DNA from: Bremia lactucae
Taxonomy: Eukaryota > Oomycota > Peronosporomycetes > Peronosporales > Peronosporaceae
Assembly (NCBI RefSeq): GCF_004359215.1
Contig: NC_090613.1
Span: forward strand, 1,461,562 to 1,525,561
Reading direction: 5' to 3'
DNA: 64,000 nt
This document shows positions 21,317 to 31,578 of the stretch, piece after piece. Positions within the stretch are counted from its first letter, which is position 1. Each line of letters starts with the position of its first letter. The position numbers and the translations under genes were made by a program. The notes beneath the pieces were generated by a model that was not told the DNA's origin, ran no database searches, and saw only the letters and a list, made by a program, of their open reading frames with translations.

Positions 21317-23442
21317 GCTATGTGGGATGGGGGACTTCGCTCTTGGTAGGTGTGGTCTTTTGTTGTCTTTTATTCTTAATAGCGGACCAGTAACGATTGC
21401 GCTGGTTCTCACTGATCAAATGGGATACTGCACACCGTCGGCCGATAGTTGCAATTTCTGCGTTCAGCGAAGGCTGTTCTTGCAATTTCTAGATTGGCTT
21501 GGGCCTCTCGGTTGATATACCGGTTTTATACTTTAAGCACGGTCTACGACCAAGGTTGCCTGCCGCGATTTGAGTTCAGAAACTATGACAGAAGAGTTGC
21601 TTCTTCGTCACGCGCAAATAAGGGGCAAAAATAATATTGTGTATCTTATTTGAATATAAACCATCCAAATTCTGTCTAATAAAATTCAGCACTGTTGTGG
21701 TCAAAAGTGCACTTTTAAGATGTCGGAGGTTGTGAGTATTTACATTCGCGCAATTGTGCATTACACACGCTATTGAACGACAATAAAGGAGCGACAACCA
21801 AGTCATAGGGACGAAACGCGGTGATGATTATCATTTGTACTATTCGAAGTGCGACAATAGAATACATTGTCGAAGCTGCTTGGAGAAGTCGGGACGAAGA
21901 AAAAACCCGCTTATCGGCAATAATCGCAGATTAACAGACAACGTCTTAAAAAAATTGTCTTTCCCAGTATATGTTACACACCCTTTTCTAAATAGTTTTT
22001 GGAAAGTTATTATCATAAAATATAATTAATGTCGTTATGCGAGAGACATGTTAATATGCGAAACATCTACTACTATGACCTGTTAAGAAATGATTTTTTT
22101 GCTTACCGCAAATAATCGAAACTAAACTAGTATAGCCGGTATAAAGAGGTATTCATGACTTGCTCGTTACGATTTTATTATATCACATCTACGTCCTTTA
22201 TCCACGCGAATTGGTCCGCTCGATGCAACAGCGAAGCACGACAGTGCAAAACCAATATTTTGGGATTTTCGGATGTGCAGCGATTGTCACTCGTCACGAT
22301 GTACGAATAAGCTCTGCTGTGTTTAATCCTGTTGTGCGCACGCTATAATCAAAACTTGCTAAAACCTCTTCAAATGACCTGTGTGAAAGCATTCCCCACT
22401 TACTTTCTCGGGCAGTTTTTAAAACTGGCTACTTTTTTAAATGGACTGGACTTTTTCCAGGAAACTCGCATTTCTTTGATTTACGCATCTGAATAATCTA
22501 CACCCTGTCGCAAGAATTCTTCGTTAAAAGTACAAAGCCCGCTATTACAATAAAAGGCGTATGCGGAATCTGATTTTGACATGTGGACGGCATGCTCGAT
22601 AAACTTACTTTTTGCCTGGTTTGTCGACTTTATCCTCTCCCCAAGTTAAAATTGTAAGCGCTGAAACGCAACCAAAAAATTTCGCCTAATTAGTTAAAAT
22701 GGAGACCTGCCATGTTAAGCAGACGATGCGTTTTAATTGATCTCGTTTTCTTCCCCCGTTGTTCGTACACATACGATGCCACAATGCAAAGAAAGGCCGC
22801 AGCTTGTTCTTTGCCTCGATGGAAAGGAATATTCAGTGTTTCGTGGGCTGAGTCGCCAGGTAACCTGCTTGTACTTCAACTCGTCGTGGAATTGCACATA
22901 CGATGGTATTCTTTTACGCCTGATGATAATTACTCATACAGTATATGGATGCGTTAAATATCTAAAATAATGTTGACCCTGCATTAACAGTGGCAAAAAA
23001 GTTTGTGATCAGTAGATGCGACGGCATCAGCAAAAAATTACTATATTCGATTTAGTTTTGGTTTCAAAACCTAAATAGATTTAGTATTTGCAAAAAATCG
23101 GAAAAAATATCTAATAAAAGAAAATTTGAACTTTCAGTTGCTTTCGCTCGACAAAATGTATCCCGATAGATAACTCCATTACGTTTGTCAAAATGACAAA
23201 AACTCCAGCTCGGACGAAGCGTATACATGAATTGCATTGCGCATGCGTTGAGGATGTAATGGGGCAAATTTCATATTAAACCGTTAATGTGGTACTTTTA
23301 CATTATAGGTAAATATCCTTTATGTAATTGATTTAGTTAATATCATTAAACACCGTTATTATGGGTAATACGAGTGGCAGCCACCACATAGAGAGAGCGA
23401 TGGTGGCCAAAATCAATCTTAAGTGTAATAGTGTTAGATTTT
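21317..23442. other. Long intergenic stretch without recognisable gene
   Basis: 2.1 kb upstream of the alpha-actinin gene. The first 200 bp should include its promoter. ORFs present are short and without motifs; the overlapping pair at 22712-22970 has no recognisable domain. I see no LTR, tRNA or terminal inverted repeat in this part. Confidence 0.45.
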
Positions 23443-23807
23443 GGGAGCCGTTAAAGTGCCCTCAGTTTTTCGTTAAAATGCCCTCAGTTGTATTTCATTG
23501 GCTAAGGTTCACCCTACATTGCGTCAAAAACACCATGTGACCACTTTCGTGAAATGACCATTTAGACGTAAAATTCAGCTCCCTTAGAATCAACCAGCAT
23601 AATTCAGCTGGTAATTCCATGAACATTTTCGCACCTCCTCTGCAAATGTCCTACAGCCCTCTCGAGGCAGCAAAGGAGGCCGTTGATATTCATGCCCGCG
23701 AAAATGGATACGCTGTACGCATCCGTCGAACTGAAAAAGTTGGAAACAGAAAGGACGGGGACGTCAAGGGTAAAAGTCGAAAAACTGAGGGCATTTTAAC
23801 GGCTCCC
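23443..23807 (+). mobile_element. Small MITE-like element with 30-bp inverted ends
   Basis: 365 bp. Left end GGGAGCCGTTAAAGTGCCCT and right end (complement) GGGAGCCGTTAAAATGCCCT are near-identical for about 30 bp. It contains an ATG ORF at 23619-23840 whose start (LEAAKEAVDIHARENGYAVRIRRTEK) resembles the FAR1-type DNA-binding start of MULE transposases, so this is a deletion derivative of an autonomous element. No flanking target duplication is visible (TTAGATTTT versus TCATGTAAC). Confidence 0.6.
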
Positions 23808-24044
23808 TCATGTAACTATTCGCTGCAATTTTACTACTGAAGTATTAAACACGATGTACTCGTTCAACATCTACACTCGCAACGGATCGTGTCTCTATCA
23901 AGAGACTGGAATGTTCACGGCGGCAAAAGTGTGACGTACTCAGACCCGGAAGAACAAAACCGTCTGCACTTTATTCTGCTCTTCTCGCTCGAGGAGTTTG
24001 TTCGTAAGATTGCTCTCATGACGGCAATGCAGACAGGGACAGAT
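23808..24044 (+). pseudogene. MULE transposase relic, segment left of B2
   Basis: Contains an open stretch 23889-24044 (LEEFVRKIALMTAMQTGTD) that continues across the B2 target duplication into 30524 onward. It has no firm domain match, but lies between MULE-like ends and a C-terminal zinc knuckle, so transposase remnant is the simplest reading. Confidence 0.35.
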
Positions 24045-24466
24045 TGTAACTGGGTTTATCGTTACATGAAATTAACACTTAAAGGTTGGTAATTAATATA
24101 TTACTTTAAAGGTAGATAATATTTGGAGGATATTACTTTACATAGTAATATTCGGAAAGCTTATTCATTGGTAGATATAGGCCTTTATATTTACTTACTC
24201 CGCGGTCCAGTCAGCACTGGACGCGCCCAAAGAAAGACAGATAAGACTTTAGTATACAATTAAGCTAGTATAAATAGATCGAAATAGAAGCACTTAACTA
24301 TATTAAATTCAGTTTACTTTTAATTCTCTCTTAAACAAGTCTTTTAAAGAAAGTCTTCCCTCTGCACGTACTAGTGCACGTGAAGTGATGTGTGGCACCA
24401 CTTGCACTGAAGCAGTGCAAAGTGCACTTGTACTGAAGCAGGTACAAGTCGGCAGCGCTCCGTTAC
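24045..24466 (+). repeat. 5' LTR of B2
   Basis: 422 bp, TGTAACTGGG...CCGTTACG; the last base has changed from A. It is like the 3' LTR but with small indels, so the insertion is not recent. It contains stem-loops TTGCACT/AGTGCAA at 24402-24420 and ACTTGTAC/GTACAAGT at 24426-24449 in tandem. Confidence 0.92.
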
Positions 24467-24487
24467 GCCTAGCAGCACTTTGTAGTC
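24467..24487 (+). other. Primer-binding site of B2
   Basis: CCTAGCAGCACTTTGTAGTC directly after the LTR; it corresponds to CCTGGTAGCACTTCGTAGTC at 35507 with a G-to-A change in the TGG that would pair with the tRNA CCA end. Confidence 0.7.
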
Positions 24488-24517
24488 CGTCCAAGGACCA
24501 CAGTTCTATCATTTAAC

Positions 24518-25520
24518 ATGGACATGTTAGATTATTAGAAATACGCATCACGTTTCGCGTTATAACTACTCCTTTCTAAGTGACATCTTAAGGAGTGCGG
24601 TCGAACGAATGAGTTCACCGTAGGGAATGATGCCATCCTGGCGATGCTGTCCGGTATGGACAGAGATGCCCTCCATTCAGCCATCGCCAAGTTCATACAA
24701 CATGAATTTGACGAGACGAAGGAAAAGGCAGCCTTGCTTATCAGCAAGGCTATCAACAGGCAGGACTGTTGAGGTTCCAACAGGTACAGAACCCTGTACC
24801 TGGGTTGACGCACACGCGTCGTCCTGAAACCTTAGAGATAGGGTGTAAAATACATTTAAGTATAGGGGAGTCAAAGAAGACTCCCTCTTAAGATGCTTCG
24901 TCGAATTGGACGATGCCATAAGAGCTCGTCCCATTGTCGACGAGCAGATGCAAGTCGCATTTGCTCAGTTGGCAGGTCGTGCCAAAACTTGGGCACTAGG
25001 CCTTACGTTGCGCGACCCATATGTCTTTGGGTCGCTAGAGGCTTTTAGAGCCCGGCTGAATCAGACGTCTGAACCGCTAAGTTCAGAGCTCGATCAGAGC
25101 TTCTGAAACTCAAGCAAGGCAAGCGTGATGTTCACGCTTATGCCCAGCACATACGACTCTTAGCGAGTTGTTACACAAACAACCCAGTCCATAGAACACA
25201 CGTTGATTACGGTGTTCATGCAAGGACTTGCAGATGGTCCCGCAAGGACCCACCTGTTCCGCTTGGAACTGGATACGCTTGAAGAAGCAATATCAGTTGC
25301 GGAACAGGAGGACTTTAGCTTGAGACAGGCTAAAGCTAGTTCGTCATCGTATCGTCCTCCAAGACGACACGAGTTAGGAGGTCCAGAACCCATGGACCTC
25401 TCTTACGAGAAACCTCGCTTTTCGAACAATAAACGATTGCAGAAATGCAATTGCTGCCAAAATTAAGAAACTGCGCTCAGGAGTGCAGTGCCCCCACGCC
25501 CAGTACCGAGAGGTACTAAA
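24518..25520 (+). pseudogene. B2 gag, broken
   Basis: The family start ATG-GAC-ATG-TTA-GAT (MDMLD, also at 44737 in B1 and near 35556) is followed here by TAT-TAG, so the copy stops after six codons. Capsid sequence appears at 24870-25106 (LLRCFVELDDAIRARPI, FAQLAGRAKTWALGL) and 25203-25466 (VFMQGLADGPARTHLFRLEL, DTLEEAISVAEQEDFSL). The zinc knuckle near 25440-25480 is degenerate (KCNCCQN then a stop). Several frame changes. Confidence 0.85.
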
Positions 25521-25559
25521 CGTAAATATGGACCGAATGCCAAGAAGGGCAACGGTCGG

Positions 25560-26229
25560 GGGTCCGACGTTGTTGTGAAAACGCAACCGCGAGGCGGACC
25601 GCCAAAAAATGGTCGGGATCAGTAGGGGTGCGACGCTCTACTGATATAGCAACCACACAAGAATTTGCAACTCTCTTGACGAAAGTTGATCCAGACATAC
25701 AACACTATGTGTCTCTGAACCTAGCGATGAGGTATCCCTCATCACCTTGAAGTTAAAAGTGACAAACGATGAGTCACTGAGAGCCCTAGTTGACTGTGGG
25801 GCGTCGAACAAATTTATTCGTCGCCAGTCGCTAGAGGGTCGTAGGCTCAAATATGTTGAGTTCGACATCCTTCCAACGCGGATGACGGTGCGTCTAGCGA
25901 CAGGCGCAGTACTGAAACACGTAGTGAAATCCCACTACACTTTAAAAAGTTTACAGTACGATGATGATTTCATCCTACTGGATTTGATGGACAAATTTGA
26001 TGTCATCCTACGTTTACCTTGGCTCAGAAAGAATGAGTCAAGAATCAGCTGGCAGCATCGATCCGTAAAGATGCCTGCCACTTGTTCATCAGATGGCCAT
26101 CTGATGAACGTCTTGAAGCGTGCACAAGCGTGTGGGTGTACTACGAGTGAGTGCGATGGCCTGACTTGTGGTGCGGTCGTTAATACGACTGCACAAGATC
26201 ACAGTGTGATTACTAATCACACTGTGTAG
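25560..26229 (+). pseudogene. B2 retropepsin with D-C-G active site
   Basis: The stretch 25747-26229 is open and gives the protease core: LRALVDCGASNKFIRRQSL, then MTVRLATGAVL and DVILRLPWLRKNESRISW. The catalytic triplet is D-C-G (25792-25800), not D-S-G or D-T-G; B1 has the same at 43384-43392, so this is a family trait and not random decay. The end of the ORF runs into a linker with Cys-rich, repeat-like sequence (CGCTTSECDGLTCG). Confidence 0.8.
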
Positions 26230-26689
26230 GTACCTGCCGGTGGCTGTGCGAATGCACAGGCAGCACCGAAGTTCCACCACTCGAATAAGTCGAGTGGATT
26301 TAGACATGAATGTACGCCTAGCGAGCGACATTTAAGGAATATAGCGGTTGTCCAAACGGGACATCACAATGATCCTCGGTCTAGTAGAGAATTGGCCATA
26401 GAGGACCCGAATGTGATAGCATAATCACAGTCGGAAGACGTTGAGGAAACAAGTCTTCACGTACTTGAGGAGAAATCTACTCAAATAGTTAATGCTGAAG
26501 TGACTAGATTCAGCATCCCAAGGAATGAATCCCTCGGCAGTCTGAGGATAAATCCCAGGAAGAAATTGAGTCATTGAATGTCTTGGTTAATGACGGATAA
26601 AGAGTACGCGCTTATACTCTTGATCTGTATGCACCTCCGAAATTAACTTCGGAGATAATTCAATTACCAACCCTAGAGCCTAAGCGGTT

Positions 26690-27800
26690 CTTGAGAGATC
26701 TGCGTGGTGGTAAAATCAAGCATCTCTGCGCACTCGTCACAGAGAACGAATACGTAAACGATTTTCGGTCAGCGGTATATTTTGCAGAGAACGAACGGGT
26801 TCTCAGCAGCTCATCGATGGACGAAACTGTCCTCGATGTGAAGACTCGGATTGAGAGATTTACTACTCAATCCTGGGAGTCACTTAAGACAAATCCTTTG
26901 TACAACGATTTGATGGAATTCGGGGATGTATTTTCTGAAGCAGTTCCGTGTGAGTTGCCTATAAAAAGGCACTCGACATGAGATCGAGCTCAAACCGGGC
27001 TCGAAGTACTGTGTCACGAAGCAATGGCAATTGCCTCGTGCACAAATACTTGCGATCGATAAATTCTTTATCGATCGATTTAAAGCGGCCATGTAAGGGA
27101 TTCAACCTCCCCACATAGCTCACCGACCTTCTGTGTGCGACAGGCAACAGGATGGTGGCGGATAGTGCACGCATTCAATAAAGTAAATGCAGCAGCGGTA
27201 CCGGCTCAAACACCGATTCTAGGAAAGTCGTAATCATAGATGGTATATCTGAATTACTATCTTTTCGTCTACGGATCTGATGGATGGATTTTACCAGATC
27301 CTTTCGCGTGAACGGGACATCCCGCACACAGCAGTGAGCACTCCCAGTGGGATGCTCTGGGTATGGCTAGTTATACCACAGGGGCTTAGTAACGCCCATG
27401 CTACACTTAACAGATGCGTAACGGATCTGTTGAGACCGGTACGAGAATTTGCACCGAGTTATTTTCACGATGTATTCGTCCATAGCCGGGCTATGACGGA
27501 ACGACGGACGTGGAAGTGCATAAAACCCACGTTCGTCAGGTTCTTACACTTGTGCGAAAGCATGAGTTGTTACGCAAACTCAAGAAGTTTATATTCGCTG
27601 CAAGCAAAATACCACTTCTTGGGCGCATCGTTGGAAAACACGGCTTGCGCCCCGATCCCGAAAAGATCAAGGCAATTACCGACTGGTCAGTTCCAATCGA
27701 TGTCAAGGGACTTAGAGAGTTCCTTGGGCTAGCGGCGTACTTGCACAAGTAGTCACGCAAATATGCCGAGATGACAGTTCATCTCTCTCGTCTCTTTAAA
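26690..27800 (+). pseudogene. B2 reverse transcriptase, catalytic box mutated
   Basis: The fingers part is at 26691-26981, the palm at 27280-27732 (MDGFYQILSRERDIPHTAVS, WLVIPQGLSNAHATLNRCV), and the thumb/connection in another frame at 27510-27752 (PDPEKIKAITDWSVPIDVKG). The catalytic YFDD box reads YFHD at 27460-27471, which removes the first aspartate of the pair. Frame changes near 27000-27280 and 27500. Confidence 0.87.
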
Positions 27801-27859
27801 AAGACGAGAAATGGTTATGAAACGCTGATTGTCAGCGTTCCGTTGAAGGAATCAAGCAA

Positions 27860-28360
27860 AGCTTGATGCAATTACCCATCTTGGCGTGGATAATATTAAT
27901 TAACAATCTTTTATTGTTAATTTCATGTAACGATACACCCCGTTGCTGCGCGTTAATGCAATACGATACAGACGGCGCGGAGCGCGTCGTCTGTTACCAA
28001 TCGCGTCAGCTGCAACCAGCTGAACGCAATTACCCAGTGCATGACAAGGAACTCCTTGCCATGAAATATGCACTGGCTAAATTTAGGGTCTATCTCCTCG
28101 GAGATAGACCGTTCATCGTATATACGGACCATGCGTCATTACGCACGTCCGTAAACAGCCCACACCTCTCGCAAAGAATAACGAGGTGGCTATCCTTCTT
28201 CGCAGAGTATAATTTCTGCGTCGAATATAAACCAGGACGACTTAATGTCGTCGCTGATGCGTTATCACGCCGACCCGATTTCGAGTCGGCTGCGCGCTCC
28301 AACAGTGAAAGTGATCCCACTATTGCAACACTCACTACGAGTATTCCTAACTTTGTTTGA
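27860..28360 (+). pseudogene. B2 RNase H domain
   Basis: One continuous frame 27863-28360: CALMQYDTDGAERVVCYQSR, YPVHDKELLAMKYALAKFRV, FIVYTDHASLRTSV, ADALSRRPDFE. These are the usual Ty3 RNase H blocks. The block is open, but upstream and downstream parts are out of frame, so it is part of a broken polyprotein. A near-perfect palindrome sits at 28088-28109. Confidence 0.87.
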
Positions 28361-28469
28361 TGACATAAAGAAAGCCTACACAGAAGATAAAGATATTCTG
28401 CTTTTAATGGATCATCTGATGAATCTATCTAATAAATCTCTTAAAGATTTACCGGCTTTATATCGATCG

Positions 28470-29100
28470 TCATGAGATCGATACACAACACGCAACGGCT
28501 TGCTGTACTACACAGCCGTTGCCGGTGACATTCCACGTGTCGTCGTCTCAACTCACAATGATTTGCGCTTGCGCATTATGTATCAGTGTCACGATGCACC
28601 AACAAGTGGGCATCGTGGACGTGAGACTACTTATCTCACAGTAAGTCGCGGCTTTTACTGTATCAGCTCGTGCGCAAGTACAATCGTGCTTGCGAGGTGT
28701 GTGAACGGGTGTAACGTAGCCGTTCTGTTCGTGCCCCTAAATAACCTCTACCACTTCCAGCAGAGTGTTGGCAGTCTATATCTATTGACTTCGTCTTCGG
28801 ATCCGAAGGCGATCACAAAAACAATGGAATCCTTGTTTTGGTAGACATATTCAGCAAGATGGTACATCTTGTTGTAGTACCAGAGTCAGTCACCGCTCCA
28901 GTCTGTGCCTACGTCTCTATCGACACGGTATTCAGACTCTACGGTTTACCTCGTGAACTAATCGCTGATAGAGACCCACGATTCACGGCGGAATTTTGGC
29001 AATCCGTGTTCCGATCTCTCGGAACACGGCTATCTATTTCAACCTCTGATCATTCAGAGGCAGATGGTGAGACGGACGCGTAAATCACGTCCTCGAAGAA
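28470..29100 (+). pseudogene. B2 integrase, truncated core
   Basis: N-terminal zinc-binding region at 28500-28844 (YQCHDAPTSGHRGRETTYLT) and core at 28838-29083 (SKMVHLVVVPESV, LIADRDPRFTAEFWQSVF). The catalytic-Glu motif is damaged: DGQTERAN of related copies is DGETDA followed by a stop at 29081-29083. The C-terminal barrel is not recognisable after 29100. Confidence 0.83.
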
Positions 29101-29436
29101 TACTTCGAGGTTACGTCCAATCGTATATCCGAATTGGAGCTAGTTCTTACCGATAGTCGAGCTCGCCATCATAATTCGGTGCATGCGTCTGCAACGCATA
29201 TCCACCCAATTAGAGGGATCCTCTAGTTTAAGTGGGGGCAACATCGAAAGAGATAAACTCAGCAATAGTGATGACACTATTGTTAGCCATTATACCAACG
29301 ATGCTCAAGAAACGTATCGAGATTAAATACTTCCTCAGCGCGAATGTTCTTCGCGCTGGGATCAAGGCCTTGTAGCTTTGTTGCAATAAATAAGAGAATT
29401 TATTGTGAGGAGTAGTCTATCCAGACAAGAAACTGA

Positions 29437-29962
29437 CTAGCCTTTCGAACAAAAGTCACGACTTCTTCTCAGGGGCAAGACGATACATTTTGTTGTCTTC
29501 GCTCTTGAAGCAGGGGTATCACAAGAATTTTTATTACGATGGCTTGCGCCATCGTCTTCACAACGCACAGAAATATGTGCGGGTGATGGCACGGGAGACG
29601 GGGCTGGCGATGACGAATAATCCTCATCGTCGAAACTAAACATGCTATAGCGAACGCTATTAGCCCGTCTATCCGATTGATTCCCCTCGTTCAAGGGCTC
29701 ATAGTCAGCCGCCTGACGATGATCAGGCGACTGTTCTGTTTTCCCCGAGTCGGCCATTTCGTCCGACTGCGTAGTCGACCTTCAAAAAAGGGCTGCATTC
29801 ACGTGGTGAATCACCACGTGCACCCGCACCATCTAGTGTTGCGGGAGAAGACGATACAACGGCAGACGGAACGTCTGCCGCAAGAGACAACAACGTGTCA
29901 CCCGCAGCTGCATGAACCGCAGCCGAAGGCGCCGCACTATACCGCATGGACTTGTTAACCAT
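29437..29962 (-). pseudogene. B2 antisense ORF near the 3' LTR
   Basis: Minus-strand coding-like sequence opposite to gag-pol. It can start at the ATG at 29962 (MVNKSMRYSAAPSAAVHAAA), 117 bp inside the 3' LTR, and passes with a frame change near 29740 into MADSGKTEQSPDHRQAADYE, then FSFDDEDYSSSPAPSPVPSP. Composition is Ser/Pro/Asp-rich, as in disordered proteins. It has no known domain. A1, A2, B1, C1 and E have opposite-strand ORFs in the same place, which is the main argument that it was once a gene. Confidence 0.55.
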
Positions 29963-30079
29963 GCGATAGAATTGCCAATGATGGTTCTGACCAATCAATA
30001 TCGTATTTAATTAAGTGGTCCTATAGTGACCACTCTATCCAATGACAGTCAGAGTGATTGTCGTTTGAGGGACGGGTGA

Positions 30080-30523
30080 TGTAACAGGGTGTATCGTTAC
30101 ATGAAATTAACACTTAAAGGTTGTTGATTAATATATTATTTTAGAGGTCGATAATATTTGAAAATTATTACTTTACATGGTAAATATTCGGAAAGCTTAT
30201 CCATTGGTAGATATAAACCAATATATCTTCTTGCTCCGCGGTCCAGTCAGCACTGGACGCGCGCAAAGAGAGAGGCGGATAAGACTTTATTACGTGTTTT
30301 GTATTAGTTTATAATTAAGTTAATATTAAATAGATCGAAACAGAAGCCTTAATTATATTAAATACAGTTTTTTTCTTAAAAACTTTCTTAAATCAAGTTA
30401 ATTAAATGGAGTCTTCCTCTGCACGTTCTAGTGTACGGGAAGTGACGTAAGGCACCACCCGCACTGAAGCAGTGCGAAGTGGGCTTGTACTGAAGCAGTA
30501 CAAGTCAGTAGTGCCCCGTTACA
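30080..30523 (+). repeat. 3' LTR of B2
   Basis: 444 bp, TGTAACAGGG...CCCGTTACA, preceded by a purine-rich tract (TTTGAGGGACGGG) that fits a polypurine tract. Paired with 24045-24466 and followed by the CAGAT target duplication. Confidence 0.93.
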
Positions 30524-30712
30524 CAGATACAATTGGAACGATGGAGGAGAAATACATCGGAGTTTAAGTTTGTGGCCAGGGCCTTAGAGCTGTGTGACCC
30601 TAAAGCCCCAGTGCATAGAAGATGCGGCATGTGCAGAGATGCAGTCCATAACTTGAGAAGTTGCCCACTACGCTCAGTGCCTACAGCAACAGCATCAGAA
30701 GTGGACTAAGAC
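30524..30712 (+). pseudogene. MULE transposase relic, C-terminal zinc knuckle
   Basis: Right of B2, the plus strand encodes TSEFKFVARALELCDPKAPV and then CGMCRDAVHNLRSC at 30623-30664, a CX2CX4HX4C knuckle, ending at a stop after SEVD. MULE transposases often end in such a knuckle after their SWIM finger. The frame does not match the open stretch left of B2, so the gene was broken. A gag knuckle is the alternative, but no gag sequence adjoins it. Confidence 0.45.
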
Positions 30713-30825
30713 TGCATTAGATCAATGTTAAAGCCACTACCTTACCATTCTTCGTGGGTCGAAATAAATCGTAACAGTTTTGGTTTTAGAATCCCCACCA
30801 TCAACGTAACATCTTACATAGAATA

Positions 30826-31080
30826 GACTTCTGCATGAATATCAACGGCCTCCTTTGCTGCCTCGAGCTGTAGGTCAATTGCAGAGGAGGTGCGAGAATG
30901 ATCATGGTGTTATCAGCTGAATTATGATGGTTGATTCTAAGAGAGCTGAATTTCACGTAGAAATGGTCATTACACGAAAGTGGTCACGTGGTGTTTCTCA
31001 TGCAATACAGGGCGAACCTTAGCAATCAAATACAAATGAGGGCATTTTAACGAAAAACTGAGGGCATTTCAACGGCTCCT
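30826..31080 (-). repeat. Right terminal inverted repeat of the MULE relic
   Basis: Reverse complement of 23443-23690 with scattered changes, including the first codons of the FAR1-like ORF (LEAAKEAVDIHA). The outermost bases are AGGAGCCGTTGAAATGCCCT on the minus strand. Confidence 0.7.
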
Positions 31081-31305
31081 TAGATATATATCTTAAATAA
31101 AGTTCGATTCCACTTTTGATTTTATAGCGTTAAGTGCCTGTTAAGGCTCGCGCAGCGATCTGTGAGAGTACCAAGCCGTCCTAAGGTATATTCTCTCGGC
31201 CACTAGCTGCCACTTTGTAGCGGAGCTACCTCGCTCCTTAAGTCAGAGGAAGACTTGTAAACTTAGAGAGTCACTTAGTGCGATAGAACTTAAAGGTTCG
31301 ACAAT
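31081..31305. repeat. Dispersed repeat fragment before element D
   Basis: 31094-31140 and 31212-31280 match parts of 10988-11390 (see there). Nature unknown; no ORF. Confidence 0.5.
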
Positions 31306-31578
31306 GTAACGGGGTCATATGTGACTGGTGTACTGACACACTAAGGATATTTTGACTATGTCATATAGTCGGGATGTGTGTCAATATATCAGGGAATATT
31401 GCTGGGTTATCGTTATGATTCAGCTAGGTACGAATGCCACGTGTCGGCACCTCAAGCACGGAGTATTGATATTTAGTAGTACTTAGTAGCTTGAATTATT
31501 ATTGTAGTTAGACTGCTTAAAGATTACAATATATCAGCTTAGAACTTCCTCTGTGAGTTGCTGTGTGACCCAGTCACA
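31306..31578 (+). repeat. Left LTR of D
   Basis: 273 bp, TGTAACGGGG...CAGTCACA, directly followed by the primer-binding site. Its two halves are recognisable at the right end of the element, but in opposite orientations. Confidence 0.88.

Larger units (their letters stand above)
24045..30523 (+). mobile_element. Complete Ty3/gypsy element B2 with target duplication
   Basis: Bounded by LTRs 24045-24466 and 30080-30523 and flanked on both sides by CAGAT (24040-24044 and 30524-30528), so both ends are certain. Internal order is primer site, gag, protease, reverse transcriptase, RNase H, integrase, then about 1 kb with an opposite-strand ORF before the 3' LTR. It carries many stops and frameshifts and a mutated reverse transcriptase catalytic box. 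It inserted into an already present DNA-transposon relic. Confidence 0.95.
23443..31080. mobile_element. Mutator-like DNA transposon relic, interrupted by element B2
   Basis: The outer ends are inverted repeats: GGGAGCCGTTAAAGTGCCCT at 23443 and its complement ending AGGGCATTTCAACGGCTCCT at 31080, similar over roughly 230 bp inward. Flanks TAGATTTT and TAGATATA match at 6 of 8 bases, which may be an eroded 8-bp target duplication as Mutator elements make. Inside are a FAR1-like N-terminal coding start and a CCHC knuckle, both usual in MULE transposases. A second copy of the end sequence at 23774-23807 means that a smaller element, or an internal deletion copy, overlaps the left end. Confidence 0.5.
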
